The notes under the pieces: model-generated
Databases searched by the model: none
What the model saw: only the letters and a program-made list of their open reading frames with translations
What the model was told of the DNA's origin: nothing
Translations under genes and position numbers: made by a program
Shown: positions 24,389 to 33,241 of the stretch, piece by piece
How positions within the stretch are numbered: position 1 is the first letter of the stretch
Layout: every line of letters begins with the position of its first letter
From: an uncultured Alphaproteobacteria bacterium
GTDB taxonomy: Bacteria; Pseudomonadota; Alphaproteobacteria; Micropepsales; Micropepsaceae
Direction of reading: 5' to 3'
NCBI GenBank assembly: GCA_903862715.1
Contig: CAIOYY010000106.1
Location: forward strand, 1 to 48,187
Length of the DNA stretch: 48,187 nt

Positions 24389-25597
24389 ATGAAGCTGACG
24401 AACCCCTGGTGGGTAGCTGGCGGCTCGACGATCGGATTGATCGTCGGCAATGGCGCCATTGTCCTGTTCACCTTCGGCATCCTTCTGACGCCGATCACCG
24501 CCGAATTCGGTTGGACGCGCGGCACGGTCGGGACGGCGATTTTCTTCGCGCATGTGACGGCGGCGCTGGCGACACCCTTTGTCGGCATCCTGATTGACCG
24601 TTGGGGCATACGCCGCACCAGCCTCAGTTTCATCACCCTATTCTCGCTGAGCGTGGCAGCGATCTCGCTGACACCCGCCTCACCCGCCGTCTTCTTCCTG
24701 CTATATGCGATTTGCGGATTGTTCAGCGCCGGGCAGACACCGATGCCCTACGCGAAAGCCGTGGCCGCGAGTTTCGACCTCAAGCGCGGCATTGCGCTGG
24801 GCGTCGCCATGGCTGGCGTCGGCATCGGCACCTCGCTTATTCCGCGCTGGACGCAGTTTCTGGTCGATTCCTATGGCTGGCGTGAAGCCTATATGGGCCT
24901 CGGTCTGACAACCTTTGTTCTTGCCTTTCCGGCGGTCCTTTTCTTTGTCGGGCAGGCGGACGAAAAACTCGCGCGCCGTCGCAAAGCAGGTGCACCACTC
25001 GTCCCCGGCGTGACCGCGCATGACGCGATTCACACCTATCGCTTCTGGGCGATCGGCATAGCTGCGTTCCTCTTCACGTTGGCGGTGAACGGCACGATCA
25101 GCCATGTGGTTCCTCTCCTTGTCGACCGAGGAATGGACCGGCAGATGGCGGCGTCGATGATGATCGTCACCGGCATCTCCACCATCATTGGACGGCTTGT
25201 CTCGGGCTATCTACTGGACCGCATCTTCGCCTCCTATGTCGCGGCGATTTTCTTTGCGCTTCCCATTGTCGGCATCGCGCTCCTGGGGAGCGAAATGGGC
25301 GGCATTGTGCCCTTACTCGCGCTCATCCTTCTCGGGCTGGGCTTGGGAGCCGAAGTCGATCTGATCGGATTTCTGGTCAGCCGATATTTCGGCCTCAAGG
25401 CCTTCGGCGAAATCTATGGCTATGTGTTCGCAATGTTCGCGCTTGGCTCCGGATTCGGGCCGATGGCGCTCGGATATGCTTTCGATCACTTCACGACCTA
25501 TACGGTCGGACAGGTTTTTTCGGCGGCGTTCGTGTTCGTCGCCGGCGCGTTGTTATGGCGCCTCGGTCCCTACGCCTTTCCGGCGCAACACGACTGA
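24389..25597 (+). CDS. MFS transporter, monocarboxylate/oxalate-formate type
   Basis: A 402-residue major facilitator with about 12 membrane helices. Helix 1 starts WWVAGGSTIGLIVGNG. The first cytoplasmic loop has the motif GILIDRWGIRR between helices 2 and 3, and the second half has GRLVSGYLLDR in the equivalent place. The TPITAEFGWTRGTVG segment is typical of MFS carriers for organic acids such as the OFA and MCT groups. It lies 31 bp after the amidohydrolase and probably carries its substrate or product. It is convergent with the EutA-type gene with no intervening bases. Confidence 0.82.
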   Translation: MKLTNPWWVAGGSTIGLIVGNGAIVLFTFGILLTPITAEFGWTRGTVGTAIFFAHVTAALATPFVGILIDRWGIRRTSLSFITLFSLSVAAISLTPASPAVFFLLYAICGLFSAGQTPMPYAKAVAASFDLKRGIALGVAMAGVGIGTSLIPRWTQFLVDSYGWREAYMGLGLTTFVLAFPAVLFFVGQADEKLARRRKAGAPLVPGVTAHDAIHTYRFWAIGIAAFLFTLAVNGTISHVVPLLVDRGMDRQMAASMMIVTGISTIIGRLVSGYLLDRIFASYVAAIFFALPIVGIALLGSEMGGIVPLLALILLGLGLGAEVDLIGFLVSRYFGLKAFGEIYGYVFAMFALGSGFGPMALGYAFDHFTTYTVGQVFSAAFVFVAGALLWRLGPYAFPAQHD

Positions 25598-27103
25598 TTA
25601 CGCCGCGACTTTGCCGAGCATCGCATTGGCCGGGAAGACCAGCGATTTGATGACGACCGGCACCGCGCCTGAGGATTCGAGCAGCGCGCCGATATCGATG
25701 AAATCAAGCTCGCTCATCGTGATGCCGTCGATCGAAACGATGGGCGTTTTCAATTTCACTTCCTCGGCGTAGTGAATGCCGATCAGGCCACCGACATCGC
25801 CTTCGCCCACGAGCACCAGTGGCAGGCCGCGCGACAGGAACGATTCCATCCCCTTAGCGATGCCCTGCGCAAAGGCATCGAGCCGCGCGAAGGTCGCGGA
25901 GCCCTGCCAGCGATAGAAAATCGCTACCGGGCGCTCATGTTCGAGAAGATCGACACGGCGCAGCGCCTGACGCACCGCGTCGGACAGAGCATCGGTGCTG
26001 AGTTTCTCGTCTTCCATTGGCAGATCGGGAACGATGACGGGAATATTGCGGATCGGAAGCGTATCGGCGGGATCTACGAAGATCGTGCTGCCGCTGACCT
26101 GCACCGTATATTGCGACGCGCCGACGACGGTGGCGCGAATACCCTCGGTGCTTTCGGCAATGACGACGCCCCAGTCCTCAACGCGCTGACGCGCGGCTTT
26201 GGCGAGAAGCGGGCCGAGATCGCCGAAATTCGTCGTCTCGCGGCCATAGATGAATTCCGACACGCCGCCAGAGAAGGTGATCTTGGCGGGCTTATCGCGC
26301 GGGCCCAAAGGATCGAGCCGCAGCAGTGAAGCGGTATCGGGTGAGAGGCTTTGCGCGCCGATCGCCTCGACAAGCTTGTCGGCCATGCGTTCGGCGATTT
26401 TCTCCATCGCGCCTTCGGGCGGGATGTCGCCGAGCGTCAGATCGATGCCGAGTTCTTTCGCAAAGCGCGCGCCGGCCTCTTCGAGGCGCACGACCCGGCC
26501 ATCGAGGCCCAACGCCACCACGCGGGCGCCGACATCAAGGGCGGTGATGTCCTTCACCTGACCGTCTTCGCAAATGGCGATTTTCGTCGTGCCGCCGCCA
26601 ATATCGATATTCATGACGCGGGCGCTATCGCGGATCGAACGCGCCGCCGCGCCCGAGCCGAAGGCGGACAGGGTCGCTTCCAGCGCGTCCCCAGCGCTCA
26701 AAGCCACAAACTTTCCGGCCTGCGCGGCAAACAATTCGCCGATGGCGCGGGCGTTTTTCCGACGCACCGCGACACCGGTAAGGATCAGCGCGCCGGTGTC
26801 GATTTCTTCGGGACGGATGTCCGCGATCTTGTATTGAGCGGTAATGAAGGCCCCGAGCTTTTCCACGTCGATGGCGCGATCTTCCGTATAGGGCGTCAGC
26901 AGCACATCGGATTGGTGGATGATCTCGCGCTTCGAGACGACATAGCGATTGTCGAGACGTTCGAGGACGAGTTTCGAGAAGATGATATGCGAGGTCGAGG
27001 AACCGATATCGACGCCGACGCTAAGGAGAAGAATTTCGTCTTCGCCCTCGAGGCTGCGTCCCGCATTGGAGAAAAATATCCGTCCGCCCGGTTCTTCGGT
27101 CAT
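25598..27103 (-). CDS. eutA: EutA-like ethanolamine ammonia-lyase reactivating factor
   Basis: A 501-residue ASKHA-fold ATPase matching EutA, the chaperone that exchanges damaged adenosylcobalamin from ethanolamine ammonia-lyase. Matches in order: LLSVGVDIGSSTSHIIFSKL (from residue 26), REIIHQSDVLLTPY, GALILTGVAVRRKNAR, VMNIDIGGGTTKIAI, FGDLGPLLA, SGSTIFVDPADTLPIRNIPV, and the C-terminal FIDIG and VIKSLVFPA. A 24-residue N-terminal extension precedes the fold. The ATG at 27103 has GGGAG upstream. No eutB, eutC, cobalamin or microcompartment gene is in the window, so its client is outside or different. Confidence 0.82.
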   Translation of the reverse strand: MTEEPGGRIFFSNAGRSLEGEDEILLLSVGVDIGSSTSHIIFSKLVLERLDNRYVVSKREIIHQSDVLLTPYTEDRAIDVEKLGAFITAQYKIADIRPEEIDTGALILTGVAVRRKNARAIGELFAAQAGKFVALSAGDALEATLSAFGSGAAARSIRDSARVMNIDIGGGTTKIAICEDGQVKDITALDVGARVVALGLDGRVVRLEEAGARFAKELGIDLTLGDIPPEGAMEKIAERMADKLVEAIGAQSLSPDTASLLRLDPLGPRDKPAKITFSGGVSEFIYGRETTNFGDLGPLLAKAARQRVEDWGVVIAESTEGIRATVVGASQYTVQVSGSTIFVDPADTLPIRNIPVIVPDLPMEDEKLSTDALSDAVRQALRRVDLLEHERPVAIFYRWQGSATFARLDAFAQGIAKGMESFLSRGLPLVLVGEGDVGGLIGIHYAEEVKLKTPIVSIDGITMSELDFIDIGALLESSGAVPVVIKSLVFPANAMLGKVAA

Positions 27104-27408
27104 TTCCCAACTCCCGTTTCTTCAGGGGCCCTCTCTTACGGAGCAGCGCCCTTGCACCCATTCTCGCCGGAACGCCCCGGTACAGTTGCTTCCCGGTCCC
27201 GTCTATACCGCCGCCCGGCGCCCGTGAACCCCGCGCCAAGCATGCCTATTCCATGAGCTATTTCGCCCGGCATCGGTCTGGCGGCAACCTTTAAGGCGTG
27301 CGGCAGACACGCGCGCACGGCAATCATGCGTTTGTGGCTTGCCGCGCAGGGCTTCTCCGGCGCAGAATGTTTACCTTAAGTCAACTGGGGACATTGGCGG
27401 CATAGATC
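27104..27408. other. Divergent promoter region, no gene seen
   Basis: This 305-bp stretch separates the EutA-type gene (minus) and the cold-shock gene (plus). A weak sigma-70-like pair TTGCCG (27339-27344) and CAGAAT (27363-27368), spaced 18 bp, could drive the cold-shock gene with a leader of about 35 nt. No long structured cold-shock leader or small gene is evident. Confidence 0.4.
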
Positions 27409-28086
27409 ATGTCGAATTCGGGTCAATCAGCGCGGGGCACGCGGGCAACCGTTAAGTGGTTCAATCCCACGAAGGGTTTTGGTTTCGTCACTCTGGAAGA
27501 CGGCACGGATGCGTTCTGTCATGCATCGTCGTTGGCGCATCTCGGCGCGAACGAACTTCCACAAGGCACAACAGTCTTTTGCGATGTCGCAAACGGACAG
27601 CGCGGCATGCAGGTGACCGCCGTACATTCTGTCGATACCTCCACGGCCGATCCCAGCCCGCCGCGCAGCGGCGGGAGCGACCGCTTCGGCGGTGGGGACC
27701 GCTTTGGCGGTGGTGACCGGTTCGGCGGTGGCGACCGCTTCGGCGGCGGCGACCGTTTCGGCGGTGGTGACCGCTTTGGTGGCGGCGATCGTTTCGGCGG
27801 TGGTGACCGCTTTGGTGGCGGGGACCGCTTCGGCGGCGGGCGCGATCAGAGCCGTCATCAGAGCAATGAGCCGTCCGGCCCGATGGGCGGCGGACAGGTA
27901 AAATTCTTCAATGAACAAAAGGGATTCGGCTTTGTGGTCCCGGATGGCGGCGGACCGGATGTTTACGTCCATGCCAGCGCGCTGCGCCGTTCGGGCGTGC
28001 CGAATTTAACTCCGGAACAACGCGTTCGCTTTTCCACACGTCAGGGCAATAAAGGCGTCGAGGTCGACCGGATCGAACTCGGGTAA
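27409..28086 (+). CDS. Two-domain cold-shock protein with (DRFGGG)9 linker
   Basis: A 225-residue protein with two cold-shock domains. CSD1 (about residues 11-75) has WFNPTKGFGFV (RNP1) and DAFCHAS (RNP2). CSD2 (about 160-225) has FFNEQKGFGFV and DVYVHAS. Double-CSD proteins are typical of alphaproteobacteria. The linker is nine exact DRFGGG repeats followed by a polar RDQSRHQSNEPS stretch. This resembles an RG-rich intrinsically disordered RNA-binding linker and may promote condensation. It probably binds single-stranded RNA or DNA. It ends 4 bp before the convergent ABC transporter gene. Confidence 0.92.
   Translation: MSNSGQSARGTRATVKWFNPTKGFGFVTLEDGTDAFCHASSLAHLGANELPQGTTVFCDVANGQRGMQVTAVHSVDTSTADPSPPRSGGSDRFGGGDRFGGGDRFGGGDRFGGGDRFGGGDRFGGGDRFGGGDRFGGGDRFGGGRDQSRHQSNEPSGPMGGGQVKFFNEQKGFGFVVPDGGGPDVYVHASALRRSGVPNLTPEQRVRFSTRQGNKGVEVDRIELG
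27679..27840 (+). repeat. Nine 18-bp coding minisatellite units
   Basis: Nine consecutive 18-bp units, each encoding D-R-F-G-G-G, run without interruption. Third-position changes (CGC/CGG/CGT, TTC/TTT, GGC/GGT/GGG) differ among units while the amino acids do not, showing selection on the protein repeat. The array could vary in copy number by slippage. Confidence 0.95.
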
Positions 28087-28090
28087 AAAT

Positions 28091-30001
28091 CTATTCCGCG
28101 ATTTCAGGCGTCGGCACGCCATCGCGTACCCGCGCCACCTCCGGCTGCACCATCGGGTCTGATTCCGCTGCCTGCAATTTGGCACGCGCTTCTGCGGCCT
28201 CCCGCTGCCTGTTCCACATCGACGCATAGGCCCCGTTGCGCGCGACGAGATCGCCATGGCGGCCGCGTTCCACAATGCGTCCGTGATCGAGCACCAATAT
28301 TTCATCGGCGTCGATGATGGTCGAGAGACGGTGCGCGATCACGAGGGTCGTGCGGTTCTCGGAAATGAATTTCAGTGCCGATTGAATTTCGCGTTCGGTA
28401 TGCGTGTCGAGCGCCGACGTGGCTTCATCCAGGATGAGGATGGGCGGATTTTTGAGGAGCGTGCGCGCGATGGCCACGCGCTGCTTCTCGCCCCCCGACA
28501 GTTTCAGTCCACGCTCACCCACCATGCTTTCATAGCCTTGGGGCAAATGGCGAATGAAGGGATCGATCTGGGCGAGGCGCGCGGCCTCGAGGATTTCGTC
28601 GTTCCCTGCGCCGATACGGCCATAGGCGATATTGTAATGGATCGTATCGTTGAACAGCACCGTATCCTGTGGAACGATGCCGATGGCGGCGCGGAGCGAG
28701 GCTTGCGTCACGTCGCGGATGTCCCGACCGTCGATGGTCACGCGACCCGACTGAATATCGTAAAAGCGATAGAGAATACGCGAAATGGTTGATTTGCCGG
28801 CGCCGGACGGACCGACTACCGCGACGGTTTTGCCGGCGGGCACACGGAAACTGATGCCCTTCAGCACCACGCGTTCGGGATCATAGGCAAAGACGACATC
28901 CTCGAAGACGATTTCGCCATTGGCGACGTCGAGCGGCGTCGCGTCGGGTGAGTCCACCACTTCGGCGGGACGGCGCAAAAGCGAGAACATCGATTCCATG
29001 TCTATCAGCGCCTGCTGTATGTCGCGGTAGACAGTGCCGAGAAGATGCAACGGCACAGCGAGCTGGATCAGCATGCTGTTCACGAGCACGATGTCACCGA
29101 CCGTCTGGGTACCTGCGCGCACCCCGAGGACCGCCATGACCATGATCGCGACAAGGCCGAGGGCGACGATGGCCGCCTGACCGGCATTCAGGATTGATAG
29201 CGAATATTGGGTGAGGATCGAGGCCTTGGAATATTTTTCCATGGCGGAGTCAAAACGCTTTTCCTCATGCATTTCGGCGTTGAAATATTTGACAGTTTCG
29301 TAATTCAACAGACTGTCGATGGCCTTGGTGTTCGCTTCATTGTCGGAATCGTTCATGTTCCGGCGAATGGCGATGCGCCAGCGGGTGACCGTGAAGGTGA
29401 ACCAGGTATAGGCCACGATCATCACCAGCGTGACCACGGCGAACCACACATTGAATTTCCAGAACAGGATGATGGCGATCAGGATCAGTTCCAGGATGGT
29501 CGGGAAGACGTTGAAGATCGCCAATGTCAGAAGACGGTCGATAGCCTTGGTACCGCGGTCAATGACCCGCGAAAGTCCGCCGGTGCGGCGTTCCAGATGA
29601 AAGCGCAGCGACAGCGCATGCATGTGGTGAAAGGTCTGCACCGCCACATTGCGCAAGGCGTGATAGGCAACCTTGGCGAAAATCGCATCGCGTATCTGCG
29701 CGAAGACCTGCATGAAAATGCGCGCGAGGCCGTAGGCGATGATGAAGATGACGGGAACCGTGACGGCGACCAAGACCGGATCGCCCGCCAGCCGGTCCAC
29801 CGCCCAGCCGAAGAAGAACGGCATGATGACGGTGACGATCTTGGCGAGGACGAGAAATACGCAGGACCAGACGACCCGCATTTTCAGGTCGGGCCGGTCC
29901 TTCGGCCAGAGATAAGGGGAAATTTCGATCAGCGGCTGAAGGCTGGGTTCGCCGTCCTTGCTGCTCTCATGCTTTAGCGATCGACCGCCATAGGTGCTCA
30001 T
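28091..30001 (-). CDS. Atm1-type ABC exporter (fused membrane and ATPase domains)
   Basis: A 636-residue half-transporter with an N-terminal six-helix exporter domain (about residues 40-330) and a C-terminal ATPase. ATPase motifs: Walker A GPSGAGKS, Q-loop VPQDT, signature LSGGEKQR, Walker B ILILDEATSALD and H-loop IAHRLST. The helix and loop segments EANTKAIDSLLNYETVKYFNAE and DIQQALIDMESMF are diagnostic of the Atm1/HMT1 group, which exports glutathione-conjugated or persulfide compounds in iron-sulfur and heavy-metal homeostasis. The start is the ATG at 30001. It ends 4 bp from the cold-shock gene. Confidence 0.9.
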   Translation of the reverse strand: MSTYGGRSLKHESSKDGEPSLQPLIEISPYLWPKDRPDLKMRVVWSCVFLVLAKIVTVIMPFFFGWAVDRLAGDPVLVAVTVPVIFIIAYGLARIFMQVFAQIRDAIFAKVAYHALRNVAVQTFHHMHALSLRFHLERRTGGLSRVIDRGTKAIDRLLTLAIFNVFPTILELILIAIILFWKFNVWFAVVTLVMIVAYTWFTFTVTRWRIAIRRNMNDSDNEANTKAIDSLLNYETVKYFNAEMHEEKRFDSAMEKYSKASILTQYSLSILNAGQAAIVALGLVAIMVMAVLGVRAGTQTVGDIVLVNSMLIQLAVPLHLLGTVYRDIQQALIDMESMFSLLRRPAEVVDSPDATPLDVANGEIVFEDVVFAYDPERVVLKGISFRVPAGKTVAVVGPSGAGKSTISRILYRFYDIQSGRVTIDGRDIRDVTQASLRAAIGIVPQDTVLFNDTIHYNIAYGRIGAGNDEILEAARLAQIDPFIRHLPQGYESMVGERGLKLSGGEKQRVAIARTLLKNPPILILDEATSALDTHTEREIQSALKFISENRTTLVIAHRLSTIIDADEILVLDHGRIVERGRHGDLVARNGAYASMWNRQREAAEARAKLQAAESDPMVQPEVARVRDGVPTPEIAE

Positions 30002-30159
30002 TGGTCCTGCGTTCCTGGCCCCGACTGGCGGGTTGTTCTGTTTTTCCGGGACCCGAACGGCGCTACCGGACGCCCTTCGAGGTCTGGTCCTTCCGCTTAT
30101 ATCGGGAGTCTTGGCAAAGATGTCATATTTTCCACCGCCAAGCCCGCTATAGCGACGCC

Positions 30160-30756
30160 ATGAACACCCCTGGTTCCCCGCCCTCCGCCGCCCTTCCCGC
30201 CATCTGCGTTTTTTGCGGGGCCTCGCACGGTCTTGACCCGGCCTATACCCAAGCGGCGCGGCGCTTCGGGGAACTTCTGGTCGAGAACGGCTTCATGCTG
30301 GTGTTCGGGGGTGGCCGTATCGGCCTGATGGGCGAAGTGGCGCAAGGGGTGTCCGACCGAGACGGGGACATTCTTGGAATTATTCCGGGGTTCCTGCGCC
30401 ATCTCGAACCGCCTTTGCGGGTGCGGTCTAAAATCGTCGTCACGGAAACACTGAATGAGCGCAAGACGCAGATGTTCGCGGCGTCCGAGGGTTTTGCGGT
30501 GTTGCCGGGCGGGCTAGGCACGCTAGACGAATTCTTCGAGGCCTATACGGAAGCGCAGCTCCACCAGCACCGCAAACCTATTGTCCTTCTCAACACGAAG
30601 GGATTCTTCGCTCCGCTGCTGAACCTGATCAATCACATGGTGGAGGAAGGCTTTGTGCAGCCCGAAACGCGTCACCTGATCGAGGTCGCGGACACGCCGG
30701 AGGATGCGATCACGATTTTTGCGGCGGCAAGGGCGGCAACGCGCCAAGGGGCCTAA
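30160..30756 (+). CDS. LOG-family protein (TIGR00730), putative cytokinin riboside 5'-monophosphate phosphoribohydrolase
   Basis: A 198-residue Rossmann-like protein of the LOG/YvdD family. Motifs: CVFCGASHG (residues 17-25), FGGGRIGLMG (49-58), the catalytic Arg101-Lys102 in ETLNERKTQM, and PGGLGTLDE (116-124). Family members release the base from nucleoside 5'-monophosphates. The start is the ATG at 30160; the frame from 30001 adds 53 residues lacking family similarity. Its 3' end overlaps the convergent RarD-type gene by 47 bp. Confidence 0.88.
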   Translation: MNTPGSPPSAALPAICVFCGASHGLDPAYTQAARRFGELLVENGFMLVFGGGRIGLMGEVAQGVSDRDGDILGIIPGFLRHLEPPLRVRSKIVVTETLNERKTQMFAASEGFAVLPGGLGTLDEFFEAYTEAQLHQHRKPIVLLNTKGFFAPLLNLINHMVEEGFVQPETRHLIEVADTPEDAITIFAAARAATRQGA

Positions 30757-31630
30757 CGCGCCGGATGCCGCCTTCGACGGCAAGCAGAAGAAGCGCGCAC
30801 CAGACGCTTCCGAAGGTCAATGCGTGAACCAGCGTGAAGCGTTCGCGGAACACGAAGACCGCCAGAATGAGGCCAATGCTGGGCCCGATATATTGCAAGA
30901 AGCCGATGGTACTGAGGCGTATCTGCCGGGCGCCCGCAGCGAACAGTACCAGCGGCAGCGCCGTGACCGGGCCGCACAACATCAGTAAGAAGTCCATTCC
31001 CACGTCGCCGCTCAGGAACACGGCTTCGCCGTTCAGCGTACCCCAGACGAGAAGGAGAAGCGCGAAGGGCAGCAGCAGCAGCGCTTCGACGAAGACGCCA
31101 TCGAGCCCACCGATATTCGCGGTTTTGCGAAAATAACCATAGAAGGCGAAGGACCCGCCCAGCGCGACGGCAATGAAGGGAAATTTTCCCAGCGCCACTG
31201 TCTGCACCAGAACAGCGACAAGGCCGAGCGCGCCCGCCGCCCAGCGAAGCGGGCTGAGACGTTCTTTCAAAAGAAGAACGCCCAGCCCGATATTGATCAG
31301 CGGGTTGATGTAATAGCCGAACGTGCCTTCGACGAGTTGCTCGTTCGCCACCACCCAGATCATGACGCCCCAGTTGAAGGCGATGAGAAGGCCGGTGAGC
31401 GCAAGCGTTGCGAGAAGGCGCAGGTCTCTAAGGCGCAGAAGAGTGCTGGAGAGCCGCCCCCCCATGCCGACAACGATGCCGACCGCGAGCGCGCACCAGA
31501 CGATGCGATGCAGCGTGACCTCAAGGGAAGGCACATGCATCAGAAGATGCCAGTAGAGCGGGCTGAGCCCCCACAGCACATAGGCAGAGGTTGCGTAGAG
31601 CAATCCTTCGCGCGTGTCGTGCGGCGGCAT
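30710..31630 (-). CDS. rarD: EamA-family transporter, RarD type
   Basis: An approximately 306-residue membrane protein with ten hydrophobic helices in two EamA repeats. Diagnostic RarD sequence includes YVLWGLSPLYW, HRIVWC, IAFNWGVMIWVV, LVEGTFGYYINPL, KERLSPLRWAA and the second-half IGFLQYIGPSIGLILAVF. The ATG at 31630 with AGGTG upstream is preferred; a GTG at 31642 directly after the cimA stop is the alternative. It is the last gene after cysS-cimA on the minus strand. Substrate is unknown; drug/metabolite transporter relatives export small metabolites. It ends inside the 3' end of the LOG gene. Confidence 0.85.
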   Translation of the reverse strand: MPPHDTREGLLYATSAYVLWGLSPLYWHLLMHVPSLEVTLHRIVWCALAVGIVVGMGGRLSSTLLRLRDLRLLATLALTGLLIAFNWGVMIWVVANEQLVEGTFGYYINPLINIGLGVLLLKERLSPLRWAAGALGLVAVLVQTVALGKFPFIAVALGGSFAFYGYFRKTANIGGLDGVFVEALLLLPFALLLLVWGTLNGEAVFLSGDVGMDFLLMLCGPVTALPLVLFAAGARQIRLSTIGFLQYIGPSIGLILAVFVFRERFTLVHALTFGSVWCALLLLAVEGGIRRVRPLGALPPLPPQKS

Positions 31631-31642
31631 ATCTCGCGCCAC

Positions 31643-33241
31643 CTAAGCCGGGGCGCCGTCGCGATACAGCTTGTAGCAGACGGAATCCGACAATGCTTCG
31701 AAGGAAGCGTCGACGATGTTTGGCGACACGCCGACCGTGAACCAGCGGCGGTTTTCCTCGTCTGCGCTTTCGATCATCACGCGTGTCACCGCTTCGGTGC
31801 CGCCGGTGAGGATACGCACCTTGAAATCCACCAGTCTCAGATCGTGCAGGTATTTGGAGTACTTGCCGAGATTTTTGCGCAGCGCCTGATCAAGCGCATT
31901 CACCGGGCCGTTTCCTGTGCCGACATTGTAGAAGGTTTCACCGTCCACTCTGAGTTTCACGGTCGCTTCGGACACGGTTATGAGATTGCCGAGCGCATTA
32001 TGGCGGCGCTCGACGATGACGCGAAAGCTCCGCACGTCGAAATATTCCGGAACCTGACCAAGTGCGCGGCGGGCAAGGAGTTCGAACGACGCTTCCGCCC
32101 CGTCGAACGCGTAGCCAAGAAATTCACGCTGTTTGACCTCTTCCAGAAGCCGCGATATGCGCGGATCCTTGGCGTCAACATCGATACCGGCTTCGCCAAG
32201 GCGGGCGAGAATATTGGACCGCCCCGACTGGTCGGACACCAGCACATGACGGCGATTGCCGACGGATTCCGGCGTCACATGCTCATAGGTGCGCGGGTCC
32301 TTCTGAACGGCCGAGACATGCAGCCCGCCTTTGTGCGCAAAAGCCGATGGACCGACATAGGCCGCATGACGGTTGGGCGCGCGATTGAGGATTTCGTCGA
32401 GCAGACGCGAAACAGAGGTGAGCCTTGTCAGCCCTTCCTCGGAGACCCCGGTTTCGAGCATCGAAGCATACGGCTCCTTCAGCATCACATTCGCCATCAC
32501 CGAACAGAGATTGGCATTGCCGCAGCGTTCGCCGAGCCCGTTCAAGGTGCCCTGCACCTGGCGCACACCGCCGCGGACGGCGGCGAGGCTGACCGCCACA
32601 GCCTGTTCGGTATCGTTATGGGCATGGATACCGAGCCTCGTATCGGGCAGCGCAGCCTTCACCTCGGAGACGATGCGAAAAACGTCTTCCGGCATGGTAC
32701 CGCCATTGGTATCGCACAGAACGACCCAGCTTGCGCCAGCCTCCCAAGCCGCTTTCACGCAGGACAGCGCATAGTCCTTGTTTGCTTTATAGCCATCGAA
32801 GAAATGCTCGGCATCGAATATCGCTTCGCGCTTCTTCGCGACCAGCGACGCAACGGATTCGGATATATTCTTCAGATTGTCATCGAGCGGAATTTCGAGC
32901 GCCACATGCACCTGAAAATCCCAGCTCTTCCCGACAATGCAGATGGAAGGCGCGGTGGTATCGAGAAGCGCGGCGAGGGCCGGATCGTTGTCCGCGCTGC
33001 GCCCGGCGCGCTTCGTCATGCCGAAGGCGGTGAGCTTCGCGTGCGTCAATTGCGGAGGACCGGCGAAGAACGCGGTGTCGGTCGGATTCGCGCCCGGCCA
33101 ACCGCCTTCGACGTAATCGATGCCAAGCTCATCCAGCGCCAGTGCGATGGTGCGCTTGTCCTCGACCGAGAAATCGACGCCTTGTGTCTGTGCGCCGTCG
33201 CGCAACGTGGTGTCGAAGAGATAAAGACGTTCGCGGCTCAT
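31643..33241 (-). CDS. cimA: (R)-citramalate synthase
   Basis: A 532-residue enzyme condensing pyruvate and acetyl-CoA to (R)-citramalate, the entry to threonine-independent isoleucine synthesis. The catalytic TIM barrel starts [16 protein letters not shown] (residues 10-25), with [11 protein letters not shown], the metal-binding [12 protein letters not shown] and [15 protein letters not shown]. The C-terminal LeuA-type regulatory domain has [14 protein letters not shown] and a late YKLYRDG. The ATG at 33241 overlaps the cysS stop (ATGA) behind GGGAGG, so translation is coupled to cysS. The citramalate synthase subfamily, rather than 2-isopropylmalate synthase, is supported by the [11 protein letters not shown] and GWxD-like patterns. 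Confidence 0.92.
   Translation of the reverse strand: MSRERLYLFDTTLRDGAQTQGVDFSVEDKRTIALALDELGIDYVEGGWPGANPTDTAFFAGPPQLTHAKLTAFGMTKRAGRSADNDPALAALLDTTAPSICIVGKSWDFQVHVALEIPLDDNLKNISESVASLVAKKREAIFDAEHFFDGYKANKDYALSCVKAAWEAGASWVVLCDTNGGTMPEDVFRIVSEVKAALPDTRLGIHAHNDTEQAVAVSLAAVRGGVRQVQGTLNGLGERCGNANLCSVMANVMLKEPYASMLETGVSEEGLTRLTSVSRLLDEILNRAPNRHAAYVGPSAFAHKGGLHVSAVQKDPRTYEHVTPESVGNRRHVLVSDQSGRSNILARLGEAGIDVDAKDPRISRLLEEVKQREFLGYAFDGAEASFELLARRALGQVPEYFDVRSFRVIVERRHNALGNLITVSEATVKLRVDGETFYNVGTGNGPVNALDQALRKNLGKYSKYLHDLRLVDFKVRILTGGTEAVTRVMIESADEENRRWFTVGVSPNIVDASFEALSDSVCYKLYRDGAPA

Noticed and set aside
27427-27972. Antisense Ala/Thr-rich frame opposite the cold-shock gene
   Set aside because: Its repeats are the complement of the DRFGGG minisatellite; the sense strand has two clear cold-shock domains.
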